From Icerya purchasi (Eukaryota > Arthropoda > Insecta > Hemiptera > Monophlebidae), in the NCBI GenBank assembly GCA_039619475.1, contig CM077116.1, positions 254,487,440-254,551,439 of the forward strand: DNA of 64,000 nucleotides. Reading direction: 5' to 3'. Both the position numbers and the translations under genes were made by a program. Under the pieces are notes generated by a model, which saw nothing but the letters and a program-made list of their open reading frames with translations, did no database searches and was not told the origin of the DNA. Shown here piece by piece: positions 22,614-34,533 of this stretch (positions within the stretch are counted from its first letter, which is position 1; each line of letters opens with the position of its first letter).

Positions 22614-25143
22614 ATGAAAAGGACAAAAGAAAGTGGAGCATATTATCGGAATAAGAAGAAAGAAAAGGAGGAGAATATCAAGAAGAATGAAGGAGCTATA
22701 TTGAAGTTTGTGAAACTTTCGGAGACGCCAGAGTCTACGCCAGCTTCGCTAGAGTCTACGGCAGGACCTTCAAGTGTGAGTTCTTCAGAGATTAGTGTTG
22801 TTCGAATCCAAGAAGTAGCTCAAATAGAACAAATAGCCGATACTGACGACTTGCAACCTTTGATTGATAGTACGAATTTGTCAGATTCAAATAGTTCTGC
22901 TGTGATTGCTGAAATTCCGACACCCAAACAAAATATTGATTTCAGCGACATTTGGAAATGGCCTGAAAGTATAGATTCAAACATAAGGTTGCTATTGATA
23001 CAGAGAGGTGGTCCTGAAATTGTTCAACACATGAATACAGAGTTCTCTGAAGAGCCAACAGTATCACCCACGGTTCAGTCAGACATGGACTCTACAACAT
23101 CAAAAGTATTATCGACGAGACGGTTGACTAGAGATTGGTTTTACCGGATATTGCCAAACGGCGAAAAAGTTTTACGCTCTTGGATGGCATATTCTCCTTC
23201 GAAAGCTTCATTGTTTTGCTTCTGTTGTCGTTTATTTGAAAATGCCAATCCATCAAATGCGTCGAAATTTTACTCCACCGACGGATTTAATACTTGGTGG
23301 AAATTAAATCCCAAGGTGGCTAATCATGAATTAAGTGCTCAACATAACGGAAAATTTTGCAAATGGAAGAAGTTGGAAAAGAGACTTCGAAAAGAACAAA
23401 CAATTGATAAAAAGAAACAAGAAATATTGGCAAAGGAAACCAAAAAATGGCATGAAATTCTGATAAGAATGTTTGATATTATAAAATTTCTGGCAAAACA
23501 AAATTTGGCGTTACGTGGCCACAGGGAAGATGACATAAGTACTAACAGAGGAAACTTTTTAGAATTGGTGCATCTTCTAGCAAAGTACGATCCTCAGAGA
23601 GCATTTAGTAAGGATAAAAATAGGCCAAAACATTTCTCTCACTTATATGTCACCTCAAATTCAAAATGAGTTCATAGAAATTTTCGGAAAAAAAGTTCGC
23701 CAAGTAATTATAGCTCGTGTCCAAAAGGCTAAATATTATTCCGTGATCTTTGACAGAACCCCGGATATTTCCCACAAAGATCAAACAAGTCAAGTATTAC
23801 GATATGTGATAATTGAAAACCAGAAGGTTAGAGTAGAGGAATCTTTTATAGATTTCATCGAAACGAAAACCAAAACTGCAGAAGGTATAAGTGACACGAT
23901 AGTAAGCAAACTTAAGGCTGATGGGCTCGACATCATGAACTGTAGAGGGCAAGCTTACGATAATGCTACCACGATGGCTGGATGCCACACAGGTGTGCAA
24001 CAGCGGATAAAGGATATCAATCCCAATGCCGAATTTGTTCCTTGCTCAAACCATTCACTAAACCTAGTTTGCCTACATGCAGCTTCAGAGGAGGTAAATT
24101 CGATGACTTTCTTTGGTACGCTAAGAACGCTGTTACGCTTTTTTTTTCTACGTCGACACATCGGCGGGAAGTTCTTTTTTCAGCCACAAGAAAAAGTTTG
24201 AAGAGGGTTCAGGACACACGTTGGAGCGCTAGAGGTGATTCTGTAAATTCCATTAGACATCATTACAAAGAAACTTTAACTGCACTGGAAAAACTGATGG
24301 AAATGAAAAAAAGCTTGAACACACGGACCGATGCAGGAAGCTTATTAGTCGCTATGCAATCATATTCGTTTTTATGTTACTTAGGCTTCTGGCAACCGGT
24401 ACTGTGTGAAGTAAATGATGCTCAAAATAATTTTCAAACAGAGGGACTAAATATGCATCAATGTGCTCAGAAAATAAGTGCTTTACAGACTGCATTGGAA
24501 GAAAAGCGAGAGGAATACGTGGATGACGCTTTAAGATATTACCAAAAGTTTATGTGAAAAGCTTGAAATTTCTTTTGAACCCTCAAGACGAATCAGGAGG
24601 AAGCATATATTTGGCGACGGAAGTAAAGGTGTTGAGATATCGTTCAAAGATGACTTGAGGCGAACAATGTTTTCTTCAATAGACGGAGTAATTGCTGAAA
24701 TTCGAGAAAGACTCCAACAGCTGCAGAATCTAGCGCAAAAATATGATTTTTTAAGACCTGTAGTGATATTGAGCGTGGACGAACTTAACTTACATCAAGC
24801 TCCTCCAGACATTAATAAAGAACAATTTCAACTTGAGCGCATACGTTTACGAGCTTTCGTAGCTACAACAGACCCAGATTGTAAAAAAGAGCCCATTAAG
24901 TCCGGTTCTCTAGGTTTATTAAAATATATTATCGAGTCCAAACTTGAAGATGGCTTACCAAACATTGTCATAATGCTGAGAATTTTTTTAACATCTGCCA
25001 TCAGTAATGCCAGTTGCGAGAGAAGCTTCTCTAAATTAAAGTTAATCAAAAATTATCTCAGATCGACTATGTCCACGTTGAGGCTATCAAATTTAGCTAT
25101 TCTGACATTGATATTGATAATTGTAAAAAAGATTTTGCTATGA
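22614..25143 (+). pseudogene. hAT transposase (TTF/ZMYM-type), at least three frameshifts
   Basis: The product would be a nuclear DNA transposase. In order: a basic, Ser-rich N-terminus; a TTF-type zinc finger (CFCCRLF, residues about 201-208, with W and H downstream); a DUF4371-like core with FDRTPDISHKDQ, GQAYDNATTMAG and CSNHSLNLVC; a block with TRWSARGDSV; and a C-terminal hATC dimerisation block with SNASCERSFSKLKLI (25004-25050). Reading shifts frame near 23645, near 24110 and near 24555. The first Asp of the catalytic set (FDRTPD) and the Glu of CERSFS are present. The order matches ZMYM1-like hAT proteins. It is inactive as it stands. Confidence 0.9.
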
Positions 25144-25293
25144 AAAAAACACGCAAAATACATTTTTAATTAATAAAAAAATTTAAAGCTGCTTTATTTG
25201 ACTTTTACTCATTTATGTGACTAATAATTAATATAGAGGGGGCGGCAAATTTCCGGTCGGCCCCAGGCGGCGAAAGCCTACGCTACGCCGCTG

Positions 25294-25301
25294 GGTCATT
25301 C
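25294..25301. repeat. hAT target-site duplication, right copy
   Basis: GGTCATTC, identical to 20245-20252. Confidence 0.9.
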
Positions 25302-25654
25302 AACGCTAAATTTCGCTCGGTAAGTAATTCGTATCAGAAAATAAATGTAACAAAAACCTTTAAACATAATATACGGGTTAAATGTATAAAATCACCGACT
25401 GGCATCCGAGACTTTTGTAAATTGAATAGTTACGCTTAAACGTTTATCGAGTTTATTTTAATATCGATTAACACAGCAGCTATAAAGAATTATCATTGCT
25501 CCATTATTTCACTTATTGTTAGATCAAAATTACAGGCTCCTTTCGAATAATCCAAAACTGTGCCGCCCTTCGATTTTGTCTGGGATGTATAAAATCAACT
25601 TTTATTCTTTCTTTAAATATAGAATAATAATAATATTATTTTATATATTATCTT
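25302..25654. other. Short non-coding spacer
   Basis: AT-rich sequence between the hAT and the next LINE. Nothing recognised. Confidence 0.6.
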
Positions 25655-27290
25655 TTGGGCGTGCCAGCGGCTTTGACCCGACAACTACAGAAATTATGGA
25701 AAGAGTTTAAATAGAGAGACGATTAGAAGTAGGTCTTAGGGAAAGATTGAAGTACAGGGATTATATCTGGAGACGAAAAGGAAAGGGCAAAGGAAGAATT
25801 ATGAGGAGCAGGAAGGCCCAGTGTTAAGATTTTGGAGTACAAAACAGAGCGTTCAGAAAATCGAGGGCGGGGCATTCTAAGAAGATGTGGTTTGCAATAT
25901 ATAGTGGAGTAGAGATGGAACTATGAAGGGGACAGTCGGGAGAGGAGGACAGGGAAAAACAAACGAGAACGTGAAGAAGGTAGAAGGGAGTGATTAGAAC
26001 GCAGTCTGATTAAGGAAACGACCGCGGAGCGTTGATAAGAAGGAGGATGAAACCACAGCTGAGAATAGGGAACCAGCTAAATTTGAAGATAATGAGAGGC
26101 GGAATTAGAAAATAAAGAAGAATAGATGTCCGACCATAGCCGGGAATGATTAGCTAAGGAAAGAAGGAGGGTGTCCGAGGTAGGAAAATTACAGAGTAAA
26201 GGACCATCATGGGCGGCCGAACAGGCTAAAAAATCCGCTAACTCGTTGCCCTCGATACGAAAATGGCTAGGCACTCGTAAAAGGTCAATAGTAATGGAGC
26301 GCGATGAGAGTAGACTGGATATGAGAAAACGAATTGAGAGAATAATCGAGTTGGAGGAATGAGAAGGAGGAGAAGAAATAGTTTGAAGAACAATTTTGGA
26401 ATCGGAGACAATGAGACATTTAACGAATTGAATGAATGTGACTGCGCGTAAAATGGAGATAGACTCCGCTGCGAAGATAGAACGGAAGAATGGGAGTTTG
26501 AAGGATTCAGAGTAATGCAGTGAGAGGGAGGTAAACGCGCCGTCCATCGCGTTCTCATTTTTAGAGCCGTCAGTGAAGAATGTATTAGATGAGAAGGAAA
26601 AGATGTATCAAGCAAGTGGAGGAATGCGGCTTGGATTGTAGAATTGGCGACGGAGCTGGTCTGCAAAGGGAGAGAGAAGAGATTAATAGTCTGCCAAATG
26701 CTGGTGAAGTCATGGGAAAAGTAAGGAAGCTTGGAATAAGAAAATAAGACTAAAAATTGGAGACTCAAGCTGCTACAAGAGAAGGATCGGGTTTTATGGG
26801 GACCAAAACGTTCTTGGTTTTTAATACCAAGATAGGAGGAGATAAGATTTGATGAGGACACAGAAAGACGTTTAATTAGATAATTATAACCAAGCTGCGA
26901 TCTGCGGATAAAAAGTGGTTGTATCGAAGATTCAGAAAGAATATCAAGAATAGAAGAGGATTTTAGCGCTCCAACGTACAGCCGAAGGCAGCAGTTTTGT
27001 GCTTTGTCCAGTTTGCCGAGGAGAGATTTAGAAGAATTTCTATAGATGAAGGAGCAGTACTCAATCCTGAAACGAATTATAGCTTTGTAAAGGATTAGGA
27101 GAATAGAAGGGTCACCACCACATTTGGATGCAGATAGGGCTTTCAGGAGATTCGAGTCTTTTGAGGGAGGAATTGTAGAGATAGTTAATGTGTTCATGGA
27201 AAGTAAGTCGGCTGTGGAGAATAACACCAAGGTAGCAGAAGGAGCTGACGAGTGGAATCGGAATGTTAGAAGAAATAATACTTACCAAAG
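25655..27290 (-). mobile_element. I-like LINE, 5'-truncated, RT tail plus RNase H
   Basis: The longest copy of the I-like family here. On the minus strand a frame from 27230 encodes the end of the reverse transcriptase (GGDPSILLILYKAIIRFRIEY, LDKAQNCCLRLYVGALKS). A frameshift near 26600 leads to an RNase H domain with FTDGS, AAES, SDSK and RVPSHFRIEGNELAD, so the four acidic catalytic residues are all present. RT followed by RNase H places it in the I/R1 group. The tail continues to about 25655. It is not expected to be autonomous, because the RT core and endonuclease are missing. Confidence 0.85.
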
Positions 27291-28380
27291 CTTGATTGTA
27301 GGGGCGAAGGGAATGAAATCAACTTCATATCACACTATTTTAGCTGAAATACCAGTAACGGCGGACAAGTTTTGTTTCAGAATCAAAAACAACAACGATA
27401 TCATACGATAAACGAACAACTCCCTATCTCGATCAATTCTTTAAGCAGTACTTATTGGAAGTTTATTTCTCTCCCACCTCTAAGGCAAAGTCATAATTCA
27501 CAATTAAAAATTTACTATAATTCTAAAACAGCGTCATCTGGATTTTCAAGAATCCATATGTTGGATATAAGCGAAGGTAACTGATGATAAATTTTCAAAA
27601 GTTGATCATCCGGGTTCAGAGTATAATAATGCTCGGTTTACAGAAATCATAAACTTCCGATCTAAAGAATATGTCAAATATTTTACACTGACTGATCCGT
27701 AGATATATATCTCGGAACAAATACAACGCCGCTTTTTATCTTTGCGAACAATAATAGGCCTGAAACATTCGGTTTGGGGCTCACCGTTTATTGTGGTGGT
27801 GTAGGAAATGAGACAGTCGACAAAAAGTAATATAAAACTGAACTGGGGAAATTTAGTTATTATGATTGGAAACAGCATATACGGAGAATTGAACAATGAA
27901 TAAGATTTTACTATTTGCAATTTTCTAAGGGTAAGCAATACTTTAAGATAGTAACGTCAATGCCTAAAACAGAGTGGCTTAGAAAAAAAGCACCTCGATA
28001 AAGACTATATAACCACAATAGTGTAAGGCTGCGGACACTGTCGGGTCTCGGAACATTTGGTCAAAATTTAAGTTATAGGCAGCACTTGCCCTAATTGTGG
28101 ATTAGAAGGCTCTATAAACCATATGGAGTCTGGCAGTGTGAATTCAACAGAGTCGGCAGATCTAATTTTGAAAAGGAGGTATGAGAGGAATGAAATTCTT
28201 TACTGGTAACAGTAAGTCAAATTGTCTCGAGTCCCCCTGCTCCTATGCAAGTGGTCGATTGTATAAATACATTAAGGACAATCAAATTCAAATATAGTCT
28301 ATAATCAACGATAACTTCACACTAAACTAGTCAAAAGACGAGAACCGCCCCCGCCCCAAAAAAAAGAATTATCATAGAGT
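27291..28380. other. Non-coding stretch
   Basis: Short open frames only. I see no convincing exon or repeat, although the text near 27870-27960 and 28030-28200 has LINE-like composition. Confidence 0.5.
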
Positions 28381-28560
28381 CGCTACTGTGGCCTAGTTGG
28401 TTAGGTGGTGAGTTCGAATCCAGTTGCAGGGCAATAAAACTTTTGAAAAATTTCATTCGCGCCAAGTTAACTAATTGACGCCTCCCCTCGAAAAAATTAT
28501 TTAAAATAATTTGTTATTTTTTGGAAAAAAAAATCAGGAATTGGAAGGCTATAAAATGGC
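28381..28560 (+). mobile_element. SINE-like element with tRNA-type promoter boxes
   Basis: TGGCCTAGTTGG (28389-28400) fits an RNA polymerase III A box and GAGTTCGAATCC (28410-28421) fits a B box. The spacing is too short for a real tRNA because the anticodon arm is missing. An unrelated body of about 130 bases and a short A-rich stretch follow. Best read as a degenerate tRNA-derived SINE. Confidence 0.5.
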
Positions 28561-28629
28561 GGCTCTTCCTGTGCGGGACAATGAGTTTGTAGTTTTCACA
28601 CGAATCCCGTCAAACGCAATATGTGTGTG

Positions 28630-28642
28630 TGTGTGTGTGTGT
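28630..28642. repeat. TG microsatellite
   Basis: A short TG dinucleotide run, roughly 28621-28643. Confidence 0.85.
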
Positions 28643-28739
28643 GAAGTCAGTCTAACCTTCATACCGAGCACTTTGAATACCTTTTCGGCGCAGATTATGC
28701 ATACGTTAAAGTATATCAAATAAATTTTAACGACAAGGG

Positions 28740-29104
28740 TAAAACTGGAATTTGATTTTGCCGCTAATTGTCACGTTAACGCGTTAAAAAAAATACATTA
28801 TTTTTTTCTCGGGAATTTATCAACGGATCTTTTCAATGAAATTCCTGTTTACGAAGGTCTTCGTAAATAGTAAATATTCTACGAATTGTTTTATCCGTGA
28901 ATATTTCCCAGGTGGCACAGCTCTCACTGAAACCGTCATCAAGATTCAGTGCCTTAGTTACATGAGGATAGTTCTGTAGTGATTGCCAAATTACACACGT
29001 GTCAATTGCTAGTACATAAAATTAATATAATTTTTTTTCCATCATCAACCGACCTTTCCGCGAGTCTTTTTTTGGCTATCGTTCATCTATCTTGACGTCT
29101 AACT
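28740..29104. other. Non-coding stretch
   Basis: AT-rich, no recognised feature. Confidence 0.5.
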
Positions 29105-29310
29105 GTAAACTATTTACCACAATACCTTTTCTCTGTCGAAAGGGGTTGATAAACTCGATAGCTTCGTCCGGATAGCTCTTGCGGATACAAGACAATCGCT
29201 GTTGAATTTTTTCTGATTAGTCTGGTTTTGTGGGCCTATTAGATATCACGTTTTTTTTTTTACAGCTTATACCATCACGTGGCATAATTGTATAAGATAC
29301 CTGATAACTA
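29105..29310 (-). repeat. Dispersed repeat, copy 1 (inverted relative to 44.8 kb)
   Basis: About 205 bases match the reverse complement of 44755-44960 with mild divergence and one small internal insertion. Shared blocks include AGGGGTTGATAAAC, GGATAGCTCTTGCG and ATTTTTTCTGATTAGTCTGG. No coding content and no clear ends; the family is unidentified. Confidence 0.75.
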
Positions 29311-30321
29311 CCTCCATTTTTTCTGGAACATGATTGATTAGGATGGAGACAGTATTTTATTTAAGTTTCGGTGTCCTCGTCGAGAATATTAGTGCGACTG
29401 CTATTATTTCAAATGCCTCTTTATTTTCGTTACTTACATTTGTGATCCGATGAACCACAGACAAAAATTTCAGAATGTGTTCATTTAGCTATATTCAACA
29501 GTGGTCCTTTTTCGGAGTCTTTTGTTCACATGTCTCACAAGAAAGCTAGACTTTGTAATAATATGCGCCGGATTTTGATAGTGAAGAAGTTAAGTAGTGA
29601 CGGGCAAGCCGAACGAACATTTAATAATCCTCTCCTTTTTCCAGTTATATCTGGAGTTATATATTTCTTTTTTAGCTGCGTGAGACAGCATTTATATGCG
29701 CAGCTTTTGATGCATTACGCGATTCTAAAAACCCTTAAAAATCAGTCTCAGTGAATTTCAGAATTTTTCGGCTCTACATGGGGGGTTCAATACATCGGCT
29801 AATCTTACAGCTCGCATAAAATTTTGATTTATTTCATATACACGCTGTTTGCAAGAGGGCAAAAGTTCATGACATAGTTTTTTAAAACTTAAAATACAGT
29901 TTTCAACACTGCGTTCAGTCCAAAGTTGTACACATTTTATATTTTACGAGGAGACAGGCAAAATTACTTAAGAGAGGAAACATCCTGAATAAAAGTTTGA
30001 CATTCTTTGTAACATTAAGGGAGTCATAGTTGAATTTTTCTATCAGAAAAACGTTCAAACGCTTCTTAAAGATTTCACCTATGTCATATCTATTTAAGTG
30101 AAATTTTTTAGATTTAATAACTTTATTCGATTCATTTTATACGTTTTATTTCGTAGAATGGACTTTTAACGTAAATATAGTTTGAAACGACGTGTCTACA
30201 CCAGTAAACAACTCTGCGAACGATTGAATTATTCTTGTATACTGAAATGGCAACTTTAAAAGAAAGAAAACGGGCCCTAATTTTGTTTATTTGGTAGACT
30301 AAATATGCGCTATCTGCCTGC
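29311..30321. other. Non-coding stretch
   Basis: A 75-codon plus-strand frame at 29530 shows no recognisable features. Otherwise AT-rich without structure. Confidence 0.5.
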
Positions 30322-30325
30322 ACCC
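30322..30325. repeat. LTR element target-site duplication, left copy
   Basis: ACCC directly before the TGTAATG end of the LTR, repeated as ACCC at 41704-41707. Confidence 0.8.
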
Positions 30326-30367
30326 TGTAATGTATATGTGTGCTTTAATATTTTTTATTATTATTAT

Positions 30368-30382
30368 CACGCTCTGCTACCA
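30368..30382 (-). other. PBS-like sequence inside the 3' LTR
   Basis: CACGCTCTGCTACCA, identical to the primer-binding core at 40928-40942 but inside the LTR. The 5' LTR carries the same copy at 40990-41004. Confidence 0.85.
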
Positions 30383-30536
30383 AATTAAGTTTTTATAACA
30401 CATACATATACATAACATAATTTGACATCCGGCACACATTCGTTGCCGAACGATTAATTAAAAGAATGACTAAACTAACACAAATGAATAAATAAAGAAA
30501 TATAATAAAATAACTTAAAATGTATTTTCTATTTTA

Positions 30537-30543
30537 TATAATA
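30537..30543. repeat. Target duplication of the nested insertion, left copy
   Basis: TATAATA, repeated at 33693-33699. The uninterrupted 5' LTR has it once. Confidence 0.8.
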
Positions 30544-33500
30544 CTAGCTGACCCGGCGAACTTCGTACCGCCCCAGAACTAATAAATATTGTGTTAACTT
30601 ATCAGCAATCAATACTCAAAAAATATTAAGTTCAATAAATGTACAAAAATCAAAATGAAAAATATTTTAATTACATTGAAATAAATGTAATTCACGTGGC
30701 AGCAAGGCATTTTCCCCCTTAATAACAAAAATCAGTATAAATTTACTTTGAAAAATTAAAGTAAACTACTTTTTGGAAAAATACTTTTTCGGGCTATATC
30801 ATCAGCTAACAACACATAGTACACACTCAATTTATATACTTTTTAATAAAGTGTGTCCTCTGTGCAGTTAGCTGATGATGAGCTATACACGAAAAAAATG
30901 TGTTTCTAAAGTAATTTAATTTCTTAAAGTAAATTTATACCCTTTTTTTAGGATTTCGTACACATATAATGTACGGAATCCCAATAAGATGGTTTAGAAA
31001 CGAAAAAAATATTCAATTATATAATAGCTCAGAAACGGTTTGACTTATCGGAATCGGATCATAAATTACAATTAAACTTCTCTATCTATGACAATTTACA
31101 ACTTTAAGCTGACCGATTACCCTGGTCGGCAAGAAACCGTCTAGAATATATAATATAGAATTTAGAACGACCTCAAAAATCGCCCTTAAAAAATTCATAA
31201 CTCATCATCAGATAATCGTTTAAAATCGAAATTCAAAATATAAAACAAAACACAACAGCCCTTTCATAAAATTTAAAAATTACGGTTAAAAAATTATTCG
31301 AACTCCCCTTTTTGGGCCAAAAATAGCAAAAAAAATGAATTTTCTTCATAATTTTTTTTTTAAATTTTGTATTCTGCTATTCGGGACGGACACAAATCCA
31401 ACAAATCAAAGATCATAAAAATCGGTCCAGCCGTTGATTTAACTAACCCGACTTTGTTTTATATACAATGCCTATCCCACAGGAAGTGAGAGTAATTTTG
31501 GTGTGAGTAGGCACCTACTCACAGCGCGTTTGCTCCGGGTACATCTTAAAGCCCATTTAATTATCTATCGAATGCAACAAACCGAGAGTTTCTACCTCCC
31601 GGGGGTTCGCCCTGTAGCATCGATTTGAAAAAAAGTGTTTCGTCGATCGCCACCGTTTTTTTAGACAAAAAAATGACAACATTTTGGAAGAAACTGTATT
31701 TCAAAATTTTTACATAAATTATTACCCATCTTCATCATTCATATTAATCTTCTCGAAATAGGCACCTCTGGCTTGTAAAGGTCGCATTAAATTCGCCAAC
31801 AGGTGTTCTGTTTACAATGGTCTGTATCGCATTCACGACTTCTTGATCGGTGTCGAATATTTTTCGAAATTGCGCTATTCTATCGAAATATTGTTGAATT
31901 ACCGAGTCGAATATCATCAGGATACGCTTCTTTGTTTAATAAATCAACGTCTCTTTAGCCGTTTTTTGCAACCAACAATAATAACAAATCACATACCGCT
32001 GTTCTTGCTCGATACCTTTATAAAACTGCACGTGGTTTTCCCAATTTGCGCCTTACTCTTTCGACCATAAAACATGTAATAATGCTCGTAGAAACGTCCG
32101 GTTTGTTGCATTTAACAGTTGATGGAATGACCTTTAGGATTAACTGATTGCGAGACCCGTTACGATCCGCTCCGCTTGAAAAAAATTGTAGGGGTTGACA
32201 AAATACTTTTTTTTTCAAATCGATGCTGTGGGTGTAGGGGTGAGGTATGAACTTCCGGTTTGTTGCATTCGATAGCTAATTAATTGGGCTTTAAACGCAC
32301 TGTGAGTGGTTGCCTACTCACACCAAAGTTACTCTCACTTCCCGTGGGACAGCCATTGTATAAAGATAGTAGACCCGGCCACGCGTTGCTATGGCTCATT
32401 TATAATACGTTGAATTAATATTATAAAACTAATGTTTACTGATAAAGATAAAAACGTTTTTTTAGCCAATCTAAAAACACACACGATTGAGCCTTCGAAT
32501 TCACTTTCCGGATGGTTGAAAAATGTTTTCAATGACTGCACATGTTGATTTTTGTAAATATATTTCTGTGTTTTTTACGGGCATTTAGCAGTCAAAGTGG
32601 TAGACGTCTTTTTATATATAGCCTTTTTACAACTTTTTACATTTTTTTTCTTGCTAAGATAAATAATAAATCACAATATTTATACGACTGAAATATAAAA
32701 TTGGCACTCACCGCACAAATGTGAATATATTCATACAATATTACTGAAAGTTGCGAAAATACCGAACACATTTTAAAAACGAATACACATGAATAATATG
32801 CGAGTAACGGACGGGCAGATGAAGCACATTTACCGAAACGAAAACACGAATAGGTCTGAATAACTCGGAACACGAAATACATGCAAAAAATGGTTGATGC
32901 ACTTATTGTAATATTTCCGGTCAATTTTTAGATTTCCTGTCGGTAATTAATTTTTTGGATCAAAGACCTTTTAGTTGTATAAATGTCTCATTGTTGGGAC
33001 AATCTCTTTGTGCTTCTCAAATTTCTTTCGTTACCTGATTGCCGGACGTGCGTTTCATTTTTCTTGATAGTTCTCGCGGTACTTGTGAAGTCGGGTCGTT
33101 TATTATTTTATTTTCTTTTTCCCGATTTAGGGTGTACCATGTTTAAGAGAAATGCAGACCGGTTTGCACTGTACTCGCTAAACGACCATTCGCCTATATT
33201 GTTCTGCTACATCTTTTAATTATATTTTTAATTTATCGTTGCGACCATTTAATGACGGAAAATTTAGTCCGCTACAACTCACAAATGTTAGATGTAAGCA
33301 CGTCTGTAATCCAACCAATTTGAAAAAATTTCCGACTAAATCACGGCAAAATTTAATAAGAATATACTGCACATAAGGGGAGTTTTAAAATGTGCACAAC
33401 ATATTCTCAGTAATTCACTTTCACAAACAAATACATAAATACGCAAAACATTTAATATCTGCATATAAATAGGCAAAGTCTTTTTTCGTTTATTAACCGA

Positions 33501-33692
33501 TTTTCTTTTTCATTTTTTGTTTGGTAGCTATTAAAAAGAAGTTTTTTTTCTTATTTTAATATAAAATTTATACAAAAAAAAATAAAAAAAGAACTGTTTG
33601 TTAGGATATTTTCGATTCGTTTGTTTTTTGTTTTTTTTTTACTGCATGCGTAGCGCACGATTTCCGGACCATCATTAAGCGACCGCCCGCTG
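30544..33692. mobile_element. 3149-bp insertion splitting the 3' LTR
   Basis: Comparison with the intact 5' LTR defines both borders exactly. The insert begins CTAGCTGACCCGGCGAACTTC, a head seen in a widespread insect repeat. A tail-like CCCGACTTTGTTTTATATA ends at 31465, and a second head (AGTAGACCCGGCCACGCG) starts at 32370, either side of the TIR element at 31464-32360. The inner part near 30740-30945 forms an imperfect inverted repeat. No transposase is recognised, so its class is open. Confidence 0.8.
31464..32360. mobile_element. 897-bp element with ~190-bp terminal inverted repeats
   Basis: The left end (TACAATGCCTATCCCAC) and reverse-complemented right end (TACAATGGCTGTCCCAC) continue as inverted repeats for roughly 190 bases. 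Shared blocks include GGAAGTGAGAGTAA, TTTGGTGTGAGTAGGCA and ATCGAATGCAACAAACCG. TA or TATA flanks both ends. The middle, on the minus strand, reads YFDRIAQFRKIFDTDQEVV and CLFRED before a stop; I cannot assign this piece. It lies within the larger insertion. Confidence 0.8.
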
Positions 33693-34102
33693 TATAATAT
33701 TTATGATTACCTCATCATATTTCAGTTAATTTAATGTATTATGTTTTACCCTGCCCGCCATTAATTAAATTTTAAATCCCTTCGAAACATCCTCGTTACA
33801 TCCAACCACACATTATGTGTTTTAATTACACATAATTTTCACAACTTCTACAAAAACTAAAATATTATTAGATTTAGCACAATTCATATTTTAACAACTT
33901 CTCCGTTCAACGTTTTTCGAAAATCTCTTAACTTCTATTTCTCCAAACACATTTTCGATCATCATTATCTCAAAGGAAACAATGATGATCATGTGATTGG
34001 CATAGACTAATTATTTATATATATATATTTATTTTTTATTTATTATTATTATTATTTTTTATTTGTTATTATTATTATTATTATTTTTTATTTATTAATA
34101 TT

Positions 34103-34134
<32 letters not shown>

Positions 34135-34211
34135 TAATCAAATTTTTATTTTCATAAAAAAAATTTATTAAAATTTTTAAAACTCATGTGGCGAGCATCT
34201 GTCTCGCTATA
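33693..34211 (-). repeat. 3' LTR, proximal part (U3 side)
   Basis: Matches 41161-41703, apart from a handful of substitutions and different lengths of the ATT and TA repeats. Its last bases are TATA where the 5' LTR has TACA. Includes the conserved hairpin at 33957-33990. Confidence 0.92.
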
Positions 34212-34226
34212 TCCCCCTCCCCTTGG
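34212..34226 (-). promoter_or_regulatory. Polypurine tract (PPT)
   Basis: On the coding strand CCAAGGGGAGGGGGA abuts the 3' LTR. This is the expected site and composition for plus-strand DNA priming. Confidence 0.85.
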
Positions 34227-34533
34227 ATCATGTCTTACAATTTTAATTTGGGCATGATCCAAGACTACTTAATTAATAGCGTGCTATGGGCCACATAAAA
34301 TATTTTACAATTATATTTTACATTCATATAAAAACGTATTTCGGAATACATTTAAAAAAATAAAATCTTCCTTCGAAATAAATATTTACATATTGATAAT
34401 GTTTAGAAGATCTATTATAATTTCAGACAAGTTAGCATCAATTAAGTGAAAGTCAATTAATTAATCCCTTTTTTCTGACAAAATTTTTTTTAAATTAATA
34501 TATTTATTTAAAATCTGTGACGTAAATCAAAAG
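34227..34533 (-). other. Untranslated stretch between integrase and PPT
   Basis: About 300 bases without coding content. No envelope frame. Confidence 0.7.

Larger units (their letters stand above)
20253..25293 (+). mobile_element. 5041-bp hAT transposon with intact ends and 8-bp TSD
   Basis: The left end is CAGTGGCGTAGCGTGGG and the right end, reverse complemented, is CAGCGGCGTAGCGTAGG: short, slightly imperfect terminal repeats. Both ends continue into GC-rich subterminal sequence rich in GGCCCC and GGCGGC. The transposase lies in the right half (22614-25143). The 2.3-kb left half is non-coding and holds a large palindrome. Another hAT-like terminus (CAGACGGATTAAGG, 22418-22431) lies inside it, suggesting nesting or capture. 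Frameshifts make it non-autonomous. Confidence 0.92.
30326..30543 (-). repeat. 3' LTR, distal part (U5 side)
   Basis: Matches 40948-41167 almost exactly. It ends at TATAATA, the duplicated target of the inserted element, and the LTR resumes at 33693. Confidence 0.92.

Noticed and set aside
28381..28440. A functional tRNA gene
   Set aside because: A and B boxes are too close together and no anticodon stem or acceptor stem can be formed.
29530..29754. 74-codon plus-strand frame as a further legumain exon
   Set aside because: No splice acceptor in phase and no similarity to the legumain C-terminus.
34227..34533. Envelope gene of the gypsy element
   Set aside because: The 3' region is about 300 bases with no coding potential.
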